Shown: piece by piece, positions 11,075 to 25,100 of the stretch
How the letters are laid out: the number at the start of each line of letters is the position of its first letter
Numbering within the stretch: the first letter of the stretch is position 1
DNA from: Puffinus mauretanicus
Lineage: Eukaryota > Chordata > Aves > Procellariiformes > Procellariidae
Length of the DNA: 64,000 nucleotides
Assembly: GCA_023333565.1 (NCBI GenBank)
Contig: JAJKFH010002781.1
Coordinates: forward strand, 390,501-454,500
Direction of reading: 5' to 3'
Notes under the pieces: model-generated
The model's database searches: none
What the model was told of the DNA's origin: nothing
Seen by the model: the letters and a program-made list of their open reading frames with translations, nothing else
Made by a program: the position numbers and the translations under genes

Positions 11075-13980
11075 GGTAATGAGCAGAACAGATTCTCATT
11101 GCACACAGGGTGACAATCTGTTGAGTAACGAAACACTAGGTTTGTATGGGTACTTTTCTAACAATGCTCATAAAATCACTCAAATTTCTTCATACGAAAA
11201 GCCATCAAGAGTCCAGGAAGAACTAAGAGACCAGAAAAAGTGACAAATAGTTGTTTCCAAGCATGCAGTGTTGTGTCAGGAGCTGCTTCGTAAGGTGTTG
11301 TCTGCTGAATTATGAAACAAGCTGAAGCTTGTACAACTTTCATACATAAAATGATGCATTATATGGTTGGCTTTATTCTTTGCCATTATTCTCTCTCTCA
11401 ATTTTCACATTCAGAATCACACATGAACTAATTTTGAGGTCTGAGATATATACAATGAAATTCCCTTTAGCCTCACAGACATATAGGTTTGGATGTCTGG
11501 AACACTCAGAAAGAAGACAGTTGTTGATCCCTTATATTATTCTTCTTCCCCATCAGTGGTGGCATTTGCATGACATTGGTGTGTCAGCTAAAACTGGGAT
11601 TTCTCAACATGACTAGACTACACATCTGCTAGCACTGCAGCAAAGTGAGTTGATACAGTGGAAGATCATTGCTCCTGTGTGTTTAAATGTAAATGTTTAT
11701 ATGTGTGCTGTTCCTCTTTCCAAAAACTGCAGGCAGTGGACTTGAACTTGGAACTCATCCATCTCGTGATGTGAGTGAGAGCTTTTCCCTCCACGGTAAA
11801 TTGTTTGGGGTGTGGTGATTTTTGCTTTCTTCTCTGCAGCACCTACTCCTGCTCTGTAGTTAGGAGAAGTCACAGTTTCACAGGCAGCACGGGCTCTGGT
11901 TCTCTGATAAGCAGGAATTGCAGTGAGTATAACCATGAGATGTGTCCCCTGCCCTCTTGACCCCTACCTCTCTGAAAAAACTCTCTGCATCTGTGTTGAA
12001 CATTTTGTTCAACAAAGAACCACCGCTTTATCTCAAGTGATCAACCTTGCAGAAGGGAATAATGACAGATGAGAAACAATACTCACAGCAGCAATGTTAC
12101 AGTCAAGTTAATTGATTTGGTGAGTGGAAAAGGGTGAAGATATGGGCAGCCTTCACTGATGCTCTAAATTATTAGAGGAAGATTTCCGCTTAAGAGAAGA
12201 ATTATTGCTAATAGTGTTTCTGAAGTGTTGATTTACTTATTTCTAGTTATAAGGTATTCCGGGAATAGTTACGTTCCTGTCTCCTGAAAAAGCAAAAAAG
12301 GATGGTGCCAGAGTGTAACCAATGAATCATGAAGTAGGCATAATTATTTTGCATGGAATAATTCAACTTGTCTGTGCGATATGAATATATTGATATTTCA
12401 AAGAGATTCAGAATCCAAGTCTAGGTCTGTGTTTTGCAATAGTTGGCTAATATTTCTAAAAAACTAACCCCAGAGACTATCTCCACTATACTTCAGGGAT
12501 TTAATATATACATGGGAATTCTACACCTCTAAAAGTGTCGTATTTCAACATTTCCGTTCTCTGTTAAAGTATTCACCTCCTTTAATTCACCACCTTTTTT
12601 TTAAATTTTAAAGGACAAACAGAAGGTCTGTGATGGTGCTATTGAGTTCTATTTTCAGGTGTGCCACTCCCTGATTTTGAGGTCTTATGCAAGTCATACT
12701 ATGGTCCATTTCACTCATTCTCCAACACTTTGGCCATAGGGTTTTACACAAATGGTAGTTAGTATTCATAGCAATACTTCTCCACCACCTCATCTCAAAC
12801 ACAGGTGCTATTTTCAGCTTGTCAAAATACCAGTAAAAAGAATGAGGGAAAGATTAATAAAGTTCAAATTCTAAAGTCAACCTAAGATGTAATTAGCATA
12901 TTTTTCTGAGGAAAATGGTGCAAAGTAAGCAAATGACCTTGCAATTAAGAAATACACTTGCCCTTTTAATTGTGTTAATTGTTTCCAGCTAATACTGAGA
13001 GAAGACGTCTGATGTCTGCATCGTGAGTTTCTGGTTAACAAATGAAGAATCCTTGTCAATTTATTAGCAAAATAATGTCCACTATTGGAAAAAGGGAGAG
13101 ACAAATGCCAGCACCTCAGAAAAAAAGATTTATGAGAATTATGACTCTGTAAGGCTCTATTTTTACTGTATGATGGCTTTTGCCCCTACTGTATTTGAAG
13201 GATTGCTTAAATTTTTAATGTAATAGTTACAGAAGATGATCTCTCTTTTATTTTAATTGCTTATCTAGTTAGGTGAAATGTTCAAGCTTATAGTATTTGA
13301 TTTCTGTCAAACATGGACAGTTCTCAAATGTCAAGGAAAATAACACCTCCTGAACCAGTAATCTGAATTTATTACTGCTGAGTGTGACTGAAAAATAAAA
13401 CAGAAACTTTCAGCATTTGAGAGTTTTAGACTATATTCTGTATCACAATATTTTTTAAGCTATAAATAAATGCTAGATCAATTTGTTCTTTGCATTGGAA
13501 TGTGATATTTTTTAATAGAAAATTGTAAAATATCCAAAGGGAAGGTTGTAACTCCTTATTGTACGGCCAAAAGAAAAACAAATCAAGAGCTGTTTTAACA
13601 AAGAACAGGATACATTACTGCTAATTAAAACATCAGATACCAGTTTGCCAGACATGTAAACTTTACTTCAAAAGGAAACATCTCTGTAAAAAGCTGCTGT
13701 GATTAAGAAGAAATTTTTGTATAACACAAATGCCTTTTAAATGAAGTATACCAAAGAGAAGAATAGTGTGGAGTTGAAACTTATGGTATCAGACTTTTAA
13801 ATTCACTCATAAAAGTCGCTTTTCTACCTTTCCTTCCTAAATTTCTTGGTAATAGCAACATGAAAACAAATTAATTACAGTAAGGCTACTCTTCAACTTC
13901 TAATCTAAATGTTAATGAGAACAGTGATGATTTGAAGGTGATTTTAAAAGAGAACAGATACCTAATATTAAAGGTGGTTA
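11075..13980. other. unique AT-rich sequence, no gene seen
   Basis: No gene or repeat family recognised. About 12840-13090 has several ATTA/TTAATTG-type homeodomain cores, including an AATTGTGTTAATTG arrangement near 12967, and resembles the base composition of conserved non-coding elements. That is only an impression. Confidence 0.5.
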
Positions 13981-13984
13981 CCCT

Positions 13985-14960
13985 GGTGCCCTCTCAGACC
14001 TTGGTGTTTCTCTTGTCTCTGTCCCACGGATGCATCGGCTTCTTGTGCCGAGGTCCAGCAAACCGCAAGGCAGAACACGTGTTCCCAGTATGCGCACGCA
14101 GACACGCAGAGACACAGACACATACACACACACACACAGAGAGGATCTCACAGACCAGCAGAGACAGCACAGTGCCTTTATCAGTCCCCGGACCTGCATG
14201 GACATGACCAACATGGAAGGCCAGGTATTCTTCCTCCCCTCCATCTGACCATGATTGAAGCTCGCTAGTGGTATGTGCACACACCCTCACTCTCTGGATT
14301 TACAGGCACACACACATGCACGGACTCAAGTCCATCTGATATCCCTGCCCCGATCCCAGGCCTCTCATCCCATCACCAGCTCAGACCTTGGGTCTTCGTA
14401 AGGGTTGGTCTCCTCCTGCTGTGTCTAGTCCAACCTGAAAGTTTGCTAGCAAGCATGTACACAAATGCACAGAGAGAATAGAGGGCAAGGTCACACAGAA
14501 AATAGGAAGAGGATTTAACAGGAATATAGTACAGATGGCAGTGATCAGGTGCAGGGCTTGGCCAGACAAAAGTAGTGGTCAGCATCTTGTTTACGTGTGA
14601 CTGGCCATGTTTGCTCTCCTTTCAGTTCATCCTCCCACACTTGTTCTTCCCTGAAACACCTTGATGCCTCTGTTTTCCTGCCTTTGCCCCTTCCCATAAA
14701 CGTCCCATAATAAGTTTCACAGATTCCCATATCTCCTTAAAACATCCCGTAAGAAATTTTACACAGTCCCAAGTACCCCATGAGTTTGCTATCATGGTAA
14801 TCTTGCTTCCTCCCTCCTTATCAGCTACAAATTTGTGCTGAATGTCCCCACAGCTGCCCTTGGTGATGCTTCCCAGGGCCGTCAGCTGGTGACTTGAGAG
14901 GTGCCGCCCTTGAGACTGTCTCTGTTGTCTACTGACCATTGCAATTTGCATGTCTGTGTG
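13985..14960 (-). mobile_element. LTR-like interspersed repeat, copy A
   Basis: This block of nearly 1 kb is clearly homologous to 39600-40550. Both contain, in the same order, CTCTCAGACCT, a C(C/A)CGGATGCA-type box, a CA-repeat patch, CATCTGATATCCCTGCC-like and CAGGCCTCTCA boxes, an 'A-TTTAA-AGG-AT' segment and a CTTCCC..TAAAC segment. Read on the minus strand, the order suggests a U3, a weak poly(A)-signal-like region near 14515 and a long R-U5. Copy A lacks about 115 bases present in copy B (between the counterparts of about 39970 and 40085). No retroviral genes flank it. Family unknown to me; it could also be a non-LTR dispersed repeat. Confidence 0.6.
14101..14142. repeat. CA-rich microsatellite
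   Basis: An impure (CA)n run lies inside LTR-like copy A. The homologous position in copy B (39740-39798) is also CA-rich, so the microsatellite seed was probably part of the ancestral element. Confidence 0.9.
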
Positions 14961-14964
14961 TTTA

Positions 14965-17900
14965 ATTTTCCCATTTTCTGACTTTGCCTCTTATACTGAA
15001 CAGCTGTTCACCAGATAGGTATCTTTACAAATCAGATAGCCTTATATTCCACATCTCCTTGCACACAAATGCCAACAGAGCTTCAAAATGAAGCAAGCAC
15101 TCGACCTCTGTTATTTCTAGAATGTGACAGACAGAGCCGGGACTTCAGCATCACTGATGAGATGGAGTTTCCAAAAGTGCTGCCAAAGTAATCTTCCACC
15201 CTGCCCCTTAATGCATTTAATGAGATACCGAAATTCTGCTGTAATCCAAGCAACTAACAGCTCATCTTCTATGCCAAACTGTTTTGACAGTGAGTTCCTA
15301 GAAAGGTGACAAAATCTAACTTTCACCAGCAGAAAGAAATCTAATGTGAATTAAAATTTGTTAATATCTCTGTGACAGTTTCAGGAGTGCTCTTTAGATG
15401 ATTTACCTGTAAACGAGGTGTAAAACTGTCTTCATTTAGATAAAGCTTAGTTATGATTATTTCTACTTGCCAGATGGGATTCACCAGTATCTCTTGTCCA
15501 TGTATAGAAGATGTTAGTAATATATGATGGAGTGGAAAAGGGCTTGCATCAACTTGATGGGATGAAGCTATTTTCTTTTCCTAGTTTATTTAGACTACAG
15601 TCTCAAACACGGTAGGCCACCTTCAGGAACATAGTCCCTGTTAGAAAATCTCTGCAGAAGGGCATAAGGAAGAATCTACAGCTAAAATGATATGTTTTTT
15701 TCCTTCCAGTAAAATACTCGTAATTAGGAACCGTTGTTACTTAACGTGCTCTTAACTATGGTGTTTCCCAGGGTGTTCCACATTGCCAAAATGGCACTGA
15801 AAGAGTTAAGGTTTATTTCTCAACAAATTAAAAACCCCAACCCTTTTTCTTCCTAGGAAGACAAAACTTTATTATCTGGGTATTTTCCAGACAATCCTAT
15901 TTTCCATCCTCATTTAGAGAGGATAAAAAGTGTTATGACCTTAAAATTAATTTAAATAATGAAAAAAGCAGGTGAGGTTTAAATAAAATTGGTTCTAGTA
16001 AAGATAACAATGAGGTACTGTGTTGTATCAAGTTCAGAAACCACTTGATATTCTGATTTCCAGACAGACATTAAGGACTGGTGTGCAAGGAAGAAATAAA
16101 AATGGGTTGGAGTGAGATAAATGTTGGATAAACAAAATTAATGTGGACTTTGGGCCAGAGAGGTTGAAATAAAAGTTAGACAGAGGTTACACATGCCTGG
16201 AGGTAGCAGTTAATGCAAAGAGTCCATCAAAGTACAAAGGCTGACTTAAGAGTATCAGAAGACAGACTATACAGAGCCGCTACAAACCATCATTTTGTTG
16301 TCAGCGATGGCATTAAGAAAACACAGTTCCTGTGGATGTATGTCCTTTATCCTCTCTTTACATGCTGTTGTCCCCTTGTCCCTGCTCCCCTGCCCTTGAA
16401 TGGGAATGCCTCTGCCTTCTTGCAATTCAGCCAGGTCCCCTGCCGGGTCCCTTACCTCCTCTGCAGCCTCCTCTGTAGCTGAGCAAGAAGACCCCCAGGG
16501 TGTTGGTGCTTCCAGGTTGCTCTCGTGCTGCTCAGCTGGTCAGTGCGTATATGCTGAGTTGCCATCAGGGCAAAGAAAATAGATAATTATTGAATTTGGG
16601 TGGTAAAATTTATGTTAGATGAGGCACTAATTTGTGCTACTCTCCTCTATTCAACCCTCTATGCTCATGACGGTATTTCCTTTGAGACTGTCCTTCTGTG
16701 GCAGATTTGTTGAAATTGGCTAATGACTTCAGCAGCTATGGGGAAGGATACTGAGAGGCTTACAGTGAAAAGGGCAAGCAGATGCTATTTTCACTTCCTT
16801 GAGAAGCTTAGCTAAAAGCATAAAACTCTTTTAAAGAAAATTCAATATTCAGCATGTGATTGACTGATTTTTTGTATCTTGAGGGTGGCGATATTGCAAA
16901 GCCTTGAGTGTTCAGGAAACATAGCCAGTAATAGGTTTTTCCTTTTCCCATCTGTGCCAGTAGAAAGGAAGGTTTAGTGTGTGGGTCCCCAGCTAAGCAG
17001 GCAAAAACCTGCATGCCAGGGTAAAGTCTCCTAAAGCAGGCAAATCATAACTGCAATATAGGTCATAGCAGCTGCACTGCACCAGACAGCCTGGCTAAGG
17101 ATACTGGAGAAAGAGAAGAGAGGGAGAAGAGGAAGAATTTATGCAGAGCAAAGGGCAGATTATACAGGTAACAATGTCAGCTTACCAAATAATTTTCTAA
17201 TAAAAACACAAGGTACAGTACAACAGCTTTGGTCACAGTCTCCCCCATGCCTTTCCCCCCTTTTCCTGTTATTTTCAATTCCATAAAGACTCCAACACTT
17301 GCCAAGGGAAATTTGGCTCCAAACCATCACACCCTTTGCTAGCGTCCTGCCAGGCCATTGCTGTCTAAAGGAGGAATGCCACCAAGACTGAGGGGGGACA
17401 CCTAAACTCGTGTGGTACTTCATGTAATCTTATTTATTCTCAGAGCAGTGTAGTAAGCCTTAATGGTTTTTCCAGTCTCCCCAGCAGACTAGAGCAGGTA
17501 GCGTTTATTGCCGATTCATCCAGTGAGCTCTCGAATCCTGGTGAAAAAGCATTGGCCCTGAACAAAGGATAAAAAATTGTTGGATGCCAGCTAGCAATTT
17601 CTGTAGCAGAATTACTTTTACCACAGGGTGGAGTAGTTTCTCACGTTAAGAGTAAGGAGGTTGGTGAAAAAGTCTGTGTGTGTGAGTGTGTGTGTGAGTG
17701 CTGACTGTTCCCATTCATTCTGCTTCAGCATACAGTCTTTGGCTTCCCAGGTATGAATATCAGACCCCTCTGTGAACATAAATGCTGGCACTGTTCTTTT
17801 TGGAGTTGTGTATGAAGTTTGAAAGCCTTGATAGTTTCATCTATTGCACCAAATTGTATCCTTTTATCTGCAATTACAAAATACTTCTTTGAGACACATC

Positions 17901-20900
17901 CTTGCTGCGCTTGAGCTACAAGCAAGGTTCAGTTTCACAACTCTGATTTCATCCAAGCTGTTGTAGACTTGCAGGTGGCAGCGTTTGGAGAGTCATGCAG
18001 TCTGACTTTTGAAGACTGGTCATGTCTACTGTGCGTTTGAACAATACAGTAGCTGGAACTAAAAACTGTTATGTCCTGCTTTACTTTTGACATTGAACTT
18101 TCTCGGTGTTTGCTAACATCTCACCTTTGCTCAATACGTGTTCCCTGGCCATACATGCGAGTGATTTAGGAGCTGGAAATGGTCCTTTCTCCTTTCACTC
18201 AGCAACCCACAGATGCTATTTACAGCACTTTACTTAAGCTATCTAGACACTAGTTGGCTGTTTTATACTATACCTTTCCAAAATACATACATAAACGGTG
18301 TTTTCCTTTTGCCACTGACTAGCAATGGAGACTGCCAGAGACTAAAGGCATAATTTAAAAGTCTTGAAGAGGCCATGCCATGCCTGCTTGCAAAAAACGA
18401 AAATAACAAGACATCTCACAAAACTGGTGGAATATTGCTTCCCAGGCCTTAAATCCAGTGCATTTTATTTGATGTACAGATATTTCCAGCCCATTTTAGC
18501 AGCTGTCCTCCCCCTGATGCTCTGTTTCTCTCTGGTAACTGAGATTTCAACACATCAATTTTCCTATTATACCACGAGTGATGGTAAGTTATTTGTTGCA
18601 GTTTTCTGCACTGTTTTTCCCATACAAGCTTCTCTCCCTGAAAGAAGAAATTATCACCCAGTCCACTTTGTTTATTTTAGGCTGTATAAAAATAAAAAGA
18701 TTCAAATGAAGAAGAAAGAGTTTAACAAAGCTAACTCTTTTTGTGAAGCACTGGATAATTGAAATACCATTGAAAAACACACTTCACAGAAGTCACTCTG
18801 CTAGCCATATCTTTATGCTGCTTATACGCTTTTTTCTAACTCCTAAAACCTTTGGACGTTCATTTCCTGCCATCCATTGTGCGATTAGATACTTGTCTAC
18901 TGTAGGCATCTGTACCTACCTCTATATATGTTACATATATTTTACATGCTTATGTGGAGTTTGTGTGAAGGCATTCTGGGTTAATTTTCTTCTACTGAAA
19001 AAATTGCCTGTAGGAGTCTTACAGTTCTGAATATCTCTTGTGCAGGGCCATTCAGGCTATCATCCAGGATGCAGAAACCCATTGACTGAGTGACCTGAAA
19101 AATATAGCCCCGATTTTGCAGGTTTTGTGATTCTGCTACAAGCCACGTGACATCTGAGGTAGCATCTTGGAGGCAGACTGAGAGTGATTTAGTCTTATAA
19201 ACAAAACACAACAATGTTTTACCTCAATTCCTGTATCCTAGTTATTTCTAAGTTTTTTTCTGTCTATTCTTCTCAATTAAATATTGTACTAAAGTTTAAA
19301 TGTCGCCACAATTATACCCTGGATAGTGGATTTTTAGTTAAAGAATACAGGAAGAAATATGGTTAAAATATTTTTTAGCAAGGCTTAAGCATCCATAATA
19401 GTCTATGACAACTGCATTAATTTAATTCATTGGAGTGTGTCATGTTGAAAAATCAATTAAAAATATGTAAACTGAAAAGCAACTTTGAACAAGTCAGATA
19501 AATACTAGAAGAGACCTGAAAATGTAGTCCTAAATTTTTAAACAGAAGTAAATACTCCTCAAGAGTTTGAAGTAAACAAAATAAAAACTATCTTGTCAAC
19601 TGCTTGATAGGGCTGTGCAGGGGAGTGAGAGTGTTTACGGCAGTTTTGTTTTGCAGTAAGTGATATGGCAGAGCAGTGGAAAAGGGACCTTTATTGAGTG
19701 CAGATAGACTCTATCATTCACATATTATATTGCAGTGCTGTGTTAAGGATGCCCAAGCTGGCTCTGCGAATCTGGTATGTGCACTCGGCACAGCACAGAG
19801 ATGCTGCCTTGGGTCCCATCATCTGCATTACCAGATCAGTGCAGCTTTCCACCTTGCTGAGAAGCAGAGGTTTTACCTCACCACAGAGACATCTATACAG
19901 CCTCTGGTTTGAGAGCAAATGTGGGTATTTCTGTGCATTGTGGAAAACGCTGTGGAAAATCTGTGTTTATCCAGGAACAGGCTTGCTGTCGGCTTGATTG
20001 CCTGGGAGTCTGGCTCTCAGAGACGACCTCTCATCTTGCTCAAGTCTCATCACAGGAGACAATATATTCTGAGTCATGTGGCTGGGAGGATGGTGAGACC
20101 ACTTAACAGAAGCTCAGACTGGGGCATTTTGGCAGCCTGGTGTGATGCTTTGGCTTTGAAACCAGAGTTGAGGTTGGGAAGGGGTGGAACCTTCTCAGAT
20201 CCAAAAATGTTTCCCTGGGAGGGAAACCTGTGACGTAGCTAATACATGAAATACACATATTGCAGCAGGAATGTGTCTCTGGATCAAAGTATGACATTGA
20301 ACAAACCAAACCCACTATGAAACACAATGCTACAACAGCTTCTTCTATCTTCTGCACAGGGAGTTCATGTTGCAGAGACAAAGCAGACTAAGCTTTCTGA
20401 TTCCTAACTAGGTTCACACAAAGGATAGGGGAAGCATCCAGAGGTGGATGAAAATTTGCTTGCTTTGCTAAAAGGCTAGTGCAGAGTACTTTATCCACAT
20501 GAAACTGCAGACCACACTGTGATGCTGAGAAGAAATAACTTTCAAGTGAAATTCTGCCTTCATAAAAGAAGTGCCAGGGTCTTGCTGTACTTTGCTCTTA
20601 TTACAAATTATATATGAATGGTACTTATACCTGTAGGATGGACAAGGGGATAAGACCTGTAAGATAGACAGAAAAAAATCCACAATATGAAACCAGAAAC
20701 TACTACAGTATTCTTTTCTTCAGTGAGAGTATTTCTCTGGTGAGAACTGAAAGTTCAGACTATGGACAGCAGCATAAGATAAGAATGATTGCAGATTATT
20801 ATCTCGACTTTACACTGAGATGTCTTTCAGCTTTAGTTAAAAAAAAAAAAGGCACAAGTTTCCTGCTTCTTTCAAAATCCAAAAGTCTTCCAATTACAAT

Positions 20901-21965
20901 TATCTCAGTCTGTGGTTCAGATGTGTCTCTGAGTGCAATTATGGATCCACAAATAGTCTCTGAACAAAAGAGTTTAAAGAAATGTTGGCATCAACAAAAA
21001 ATGAACCGAAAAATACTTAACAGAAAATGTCTCTTCATCCACTCCTCATGATACCTCCACATCAATGTATACTTCCTCGCATTTTGCCTTTTTAGGTGAT
21101 GGCAAATTCTGTTGAGTTTTTGGAGACTGGGGAAAAAAACGTGACTGCCTCAGAAATAATACTGTTGTATGAACAGTGAACATCACTTTGGAGTAGGTTT
21201 TGTTGTATCTCTTATTAATGCAAGTATATGTATTTGATTCAAATGTAAATTGCCTTGTTTTTCAGTACTTTTTAATGAATGCATTTATTTATAGTCATTG
21301 TGTACCGCCTTAATGGCACAGAAATTTAGCCTGGATGGAAAAGCATGATTTTGACAGCTTATTTGGATTTTTGAATCTGCTCTGACTAGTCTGTGGGCAT
21401 ACAGCATGAATCCAAATGTAGGGTGCCTAACCAATCAAACGCATACATGTGATGTAGATGACCTGCACGTGCAGGAAAGGCCACTTGTTGGACTAGAGAA
21501 AAGTTGCACAGCGAATGCATAAGAGAGAATGAATGACAGATACATTGGATTTACTGCATAGATGTTCTTTGTGTATGTGTTAAACGCCCTGAATTCAGAA
21601 CGAGTCAGGTTTACTTAGTCCATTGAGATGAACTGTGCAAATCCTGGCTGTAATTTATAGTTTATAGTTTGGGTGCTGCTGCAGAAATATGATTCTTCTA
21701 TTCAATCTCTGTGTGTGTTTCAGCATCTATTTATTGCAACCATCTAATGAAAAGCAAACCTCTTTGTTTTGCAATCACATTGACATGTGTTAAGGGATTG
21801 GCTCTTTCTAATGATCTGTATGTCTTGTTAAAAAGGATGAGGATGCTTACCCAATTCTCATCTTAAATTTGATTTAAACTGTGTATACAGGGTATAAGGC
21901 ATTAGATGGCATTTTATTTCCTTTCATTGGCATTTCTTACAAAGCCCATTTAGACTAATTCTAGA
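14965..21965. other. unique sequence, no gene seen
   Basis: No gene or element recognised in this 7-kb stretch. Open frames of up to 132 codons (18364-18762, plus) have no recognisable domain or flanking splice logic. A short (TG)n tract lies at 17673-17700. Two overlapping plus-strand frames at about 19676-19997 (78 and 99 codons) are also unsupported. Confidence 0.55.
17673..17700. repeat. (TG)n microsatellite
   Basis: Short imperfect TG run interrupted by GAG triplets. Confidence 0.9.
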
Positions 21966-21970
21966 TGTGG

Positions 21971-21990
21971 GATGTCTAGACGTAGACATC
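21971..21990. repeat. perfect 8-bp palindrome with 4-base loop
   Basis: GATGTCTA (21971-21978) and TAGACATC (21983-21990) are exact reverse complements around GACG. A second, stronger palindrome lies only about 135 bases downstream. Confidence 0.85.
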
Positions 21991-22124
21991 TATCTGCATG
22001 TAGACTTGCTGCACCAGGCTCTTGTTACAGACCTATAGAGAAAAATTCTAAAATAGATCAGATGGCTTGTGCCCACAAGTACCTATTTCTCTGCACTAAC
22101 TATAAAGGGAGCTCTGCTGTGTGA

Positions 22125-22158
22125 TACCTGAGGTGTGTACACCTCAGATGTACAGGTA
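22125..22158. repeat. nested palindrome
   Basis: CTGAGGTGT (22128-22136) pairs exactly with ACACCTCAG (22139-22147) around two bases. An outer pair, TACCTG (22125-22130) and CAGGTA (22153-22158), encloses it. The inner 20 bases contain two CACCT/AGGTG cores facing each other, the core recognised by ZEB/Snail-type zinc-finger repressors. Binding is inference only. Confidence 0.8.
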
Positions 22159-22159
22159 T

Positions 22160-25100
22160 TATTTGAAGATATTTACTTGCCAATTCATTCCATGACTAGT
22201 GCAAAAACAATTGTTGCTTTTTTTGTGCAGAAGAATCCATTTGCCTGATCACCTCTGTTTAGATATCAGAACTACCTTACAGTCGAGGGTTTCAGTTACT
22301 GAGTGTTTCAGATAATAATTTCACAGTTCTGCTCTCAATGGCTGAAAGTGAAGGTTCACTGGCTTCCTCACGTGTCTCATTTTTAAGTTCTTTTAAAGAT
22401 CTTGACAAGCAGTAATCAAGGCCTTGTTCCTGCAGTATCTTCTGTATTAGCAGAGGGATTCACATCCCTGGCAAAGGAGCTCTGTGTATACAGACACAAA
22501 TTGCATTTACAATAGAAATGTTTCTGTCATTATTAAGTATTATGGCCAGAGACTGGGATTTCTGAAGTAACTGAGCCCAGGTCTCCTCTCCTCAAGAAAA
22601 AAAAATGTCTAATTTTCGATTAGAGCTAAGTTTCAAAAATGTTAAGCTGGAAAACATAGCCAGCTATGAGGAATCACTTTTGGAGTCAGGAAAGCCTAGT
22701 ACAAATGAAAGAGACTTTATAAAAAGCTAAAGAGAAGTAGAAACAAAGGCTTGCTGAAATCATTTAAGATTCAAAGGGACCAGGCACTTTTGAAACCTGA
22801 TAATACTAATTTTCTTAATGGTGGCCTATTTTTTCACTTCACACATTTTAAAGTCCTCTCCCTCGCACCCCCACCTCCCAGCCCCCCAAGTATGAAACAT
22901 TTAATTTTGTAGAGAAGTATTACGTTCTCTGAGTAGTAATTGTAGTTTGCTGTTTATTTGCCAATAATTGCTTATCTTTCTGTTCCACTCTAGGGAGCAT
23001 CTGAGGACACCAGCTGGCTGAATATTATTCTCCCTCCATCATCTTTATTTATAGACAAATAAAAGAAGCCTATAGGAAGAACCAATGGTTTCTTTTTACC
23101 TTTAAAAGGGCCTCTTGGGATAGCATGACCTTCTGTTTTAAATCCCATGCTTCCTGCTCTGAAATTTTATCACTTCAGTGTAATTCCTTCTACACCAGTA
23201 TGCTTCCCAAATACTTCAGTCTCCAGACCAAAGAGCAGGCATTTCCTCTCACCCCAAATTCTCCTTGCTCTTTTGCTAATAAGCTGGAAATCCAATAGCA
23301 TTATTTCACTTTTAATTTCAGTGAAGTGCCTCCATTGCAAAAAGACAATAAACCATTGTGCTGGTAGTTTGAACAGTCATTTGTCATCCATGGAGCAATT
23401 ATGCTGAGAAAGAGTTGACAGAATGGACCACTTTCTGCTAATAGTGCCAACACTCTGCTTTAAAGCAGACACTATCCACAACCAAGCCCAGCTAATGGGT
23501 ATGTGTCAAAAATGATGTTTCTGAAGCAAAATCTCAGGTACTTAAGACATTCCTATTTCCTCCCCCAGACATCTGCTTAAGGTGATGAATGAGAAACTGC
23601 CACTCTTCTGTATAATTATTGTCTTAAACAATATTTGCTGATAGGTGACTATCCTTAATATTGATTACCTGGAAAGGTCGGAATGATTCCTTGGTATTTT
23701 ATTAGCTTTATAAATAGAAATGGTAAAGGCAAAACGTGAAAGGTAGCAGAGAGGACATTCAATAGAATTAAAAGGGTGAAAATGGGAAAGGCGGTGGAGA
23801 TATCTCAGGAAGAAATATCTGTACAGAATAACAAGAAAAGTTTCTAGGTTGTGTATGATGTATACGCATAATTAAAAGAAAGCGCTATGAGGAGCGAGAC
23901 AGAAAGACAAGAGAAATCAAAACATGTCACCAGGAATAACCAAGAAAAGGTCACATTTTCACTTAGATTTAGAAAGTAAGTATCTTAGTGGCATGCATAA
24001 GAAAGAGACAAAATGTGCATCAACTGGCGCATGTGGCAAAACCGTGCAGAAATATTGAGCTATAGGAAGTGCCACAGCTATTGAAGTTAAAAGGAGAATT
24101 TCGATTAGCAGTAACATTTTATATCCAATAGTCAAAGTCTGAGACAACAATACTTTCAAAATGGCTTAAGCCATAAACTAGCCCCAATAGCTCATCTTGG
24201 TTCATATTTGGTTCTGTTATGATTTATACGCTTTCGCAAAGTTGTCATATGCTTTCTAGAGAGCATCGCATTTAATCTCTAAACAGGTGCTGCTAGGTTT
24301 TCTGCTGATTGGCATTGCCAATGTGCTGAAGACTTCATGCTTAAATGTCTCTGACCACCATAGTCTGCAGACGTAGCTGGGAGGCATTAGTTATAGACAA
24401 AAAGGGGAATAGTCACCATTTGTTTTGATGACACTGTTGCACACTACCTGAAGGCCACTGCCATTCAACAATTGGTCCCGTCAATTAGGGAAATAACCCT
24501 AATAGGTCGCTTAGCCACTTTGTTTTCAGAAAAGACTGGAGAGGGAAACCCTACTGTGAGTGTGAATAGCTGTCCCAGTTTACAATACCAGTGGAAAGTG
24601 CAATAGAGTGGCATGCTATGCCACCTAAGGTATCATTTTATTATCAACAGCTACAAGATACCTCAAATCAAATCTCTTTGTACTGCCACTAAACAAAACC
24701 AGGACCTATTTACCACACTGTATGTGCATTTCTTATATTACTGCCCTTTTTAAAAACTAAAGAAAAGATACTCTGTAAGGTATGAAGAAGCTCGAAATAG
24801 TTTTGAGAAACCATCCCTTCATGCTAATAATTTGTTTCTGCTGCTCTAATTTGTGTCAAATGACAAGACCGAAGCAAAGAAGCCTAAGGATTGGTGGTAA
24901 TAGGAGTGTCTTTGGGCCTGGTACGGTCTGAGATACTCTTTATGTTAACATATAGACCATCCTCCGAAGGGATTCCAGTCCCTGTGTACAGCACTCCCAT
25001 CCTTTCACACTCGTCATAAATGGGAAAGCTGCAAAAAACAAACACCCCCAAAGCCAACCTCCCTCCCCAACCCTACAGTGAGACTCCCCTCTTTAAACTC

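Noticed and set aside
14101..14142. Tandem repeats considered as CRISPR-like
   Set aside because: Simple CA repeat without constant repeats or unique spacers. No CRISPR array or cas-like frame exists anywhere in the window.
18364..18762. 132-codon open frame on the plus strand
   Set aside because: No recognisable family. The lysine-rich tail comes from A-rich DNA and there is no splice context or conservation evidence.
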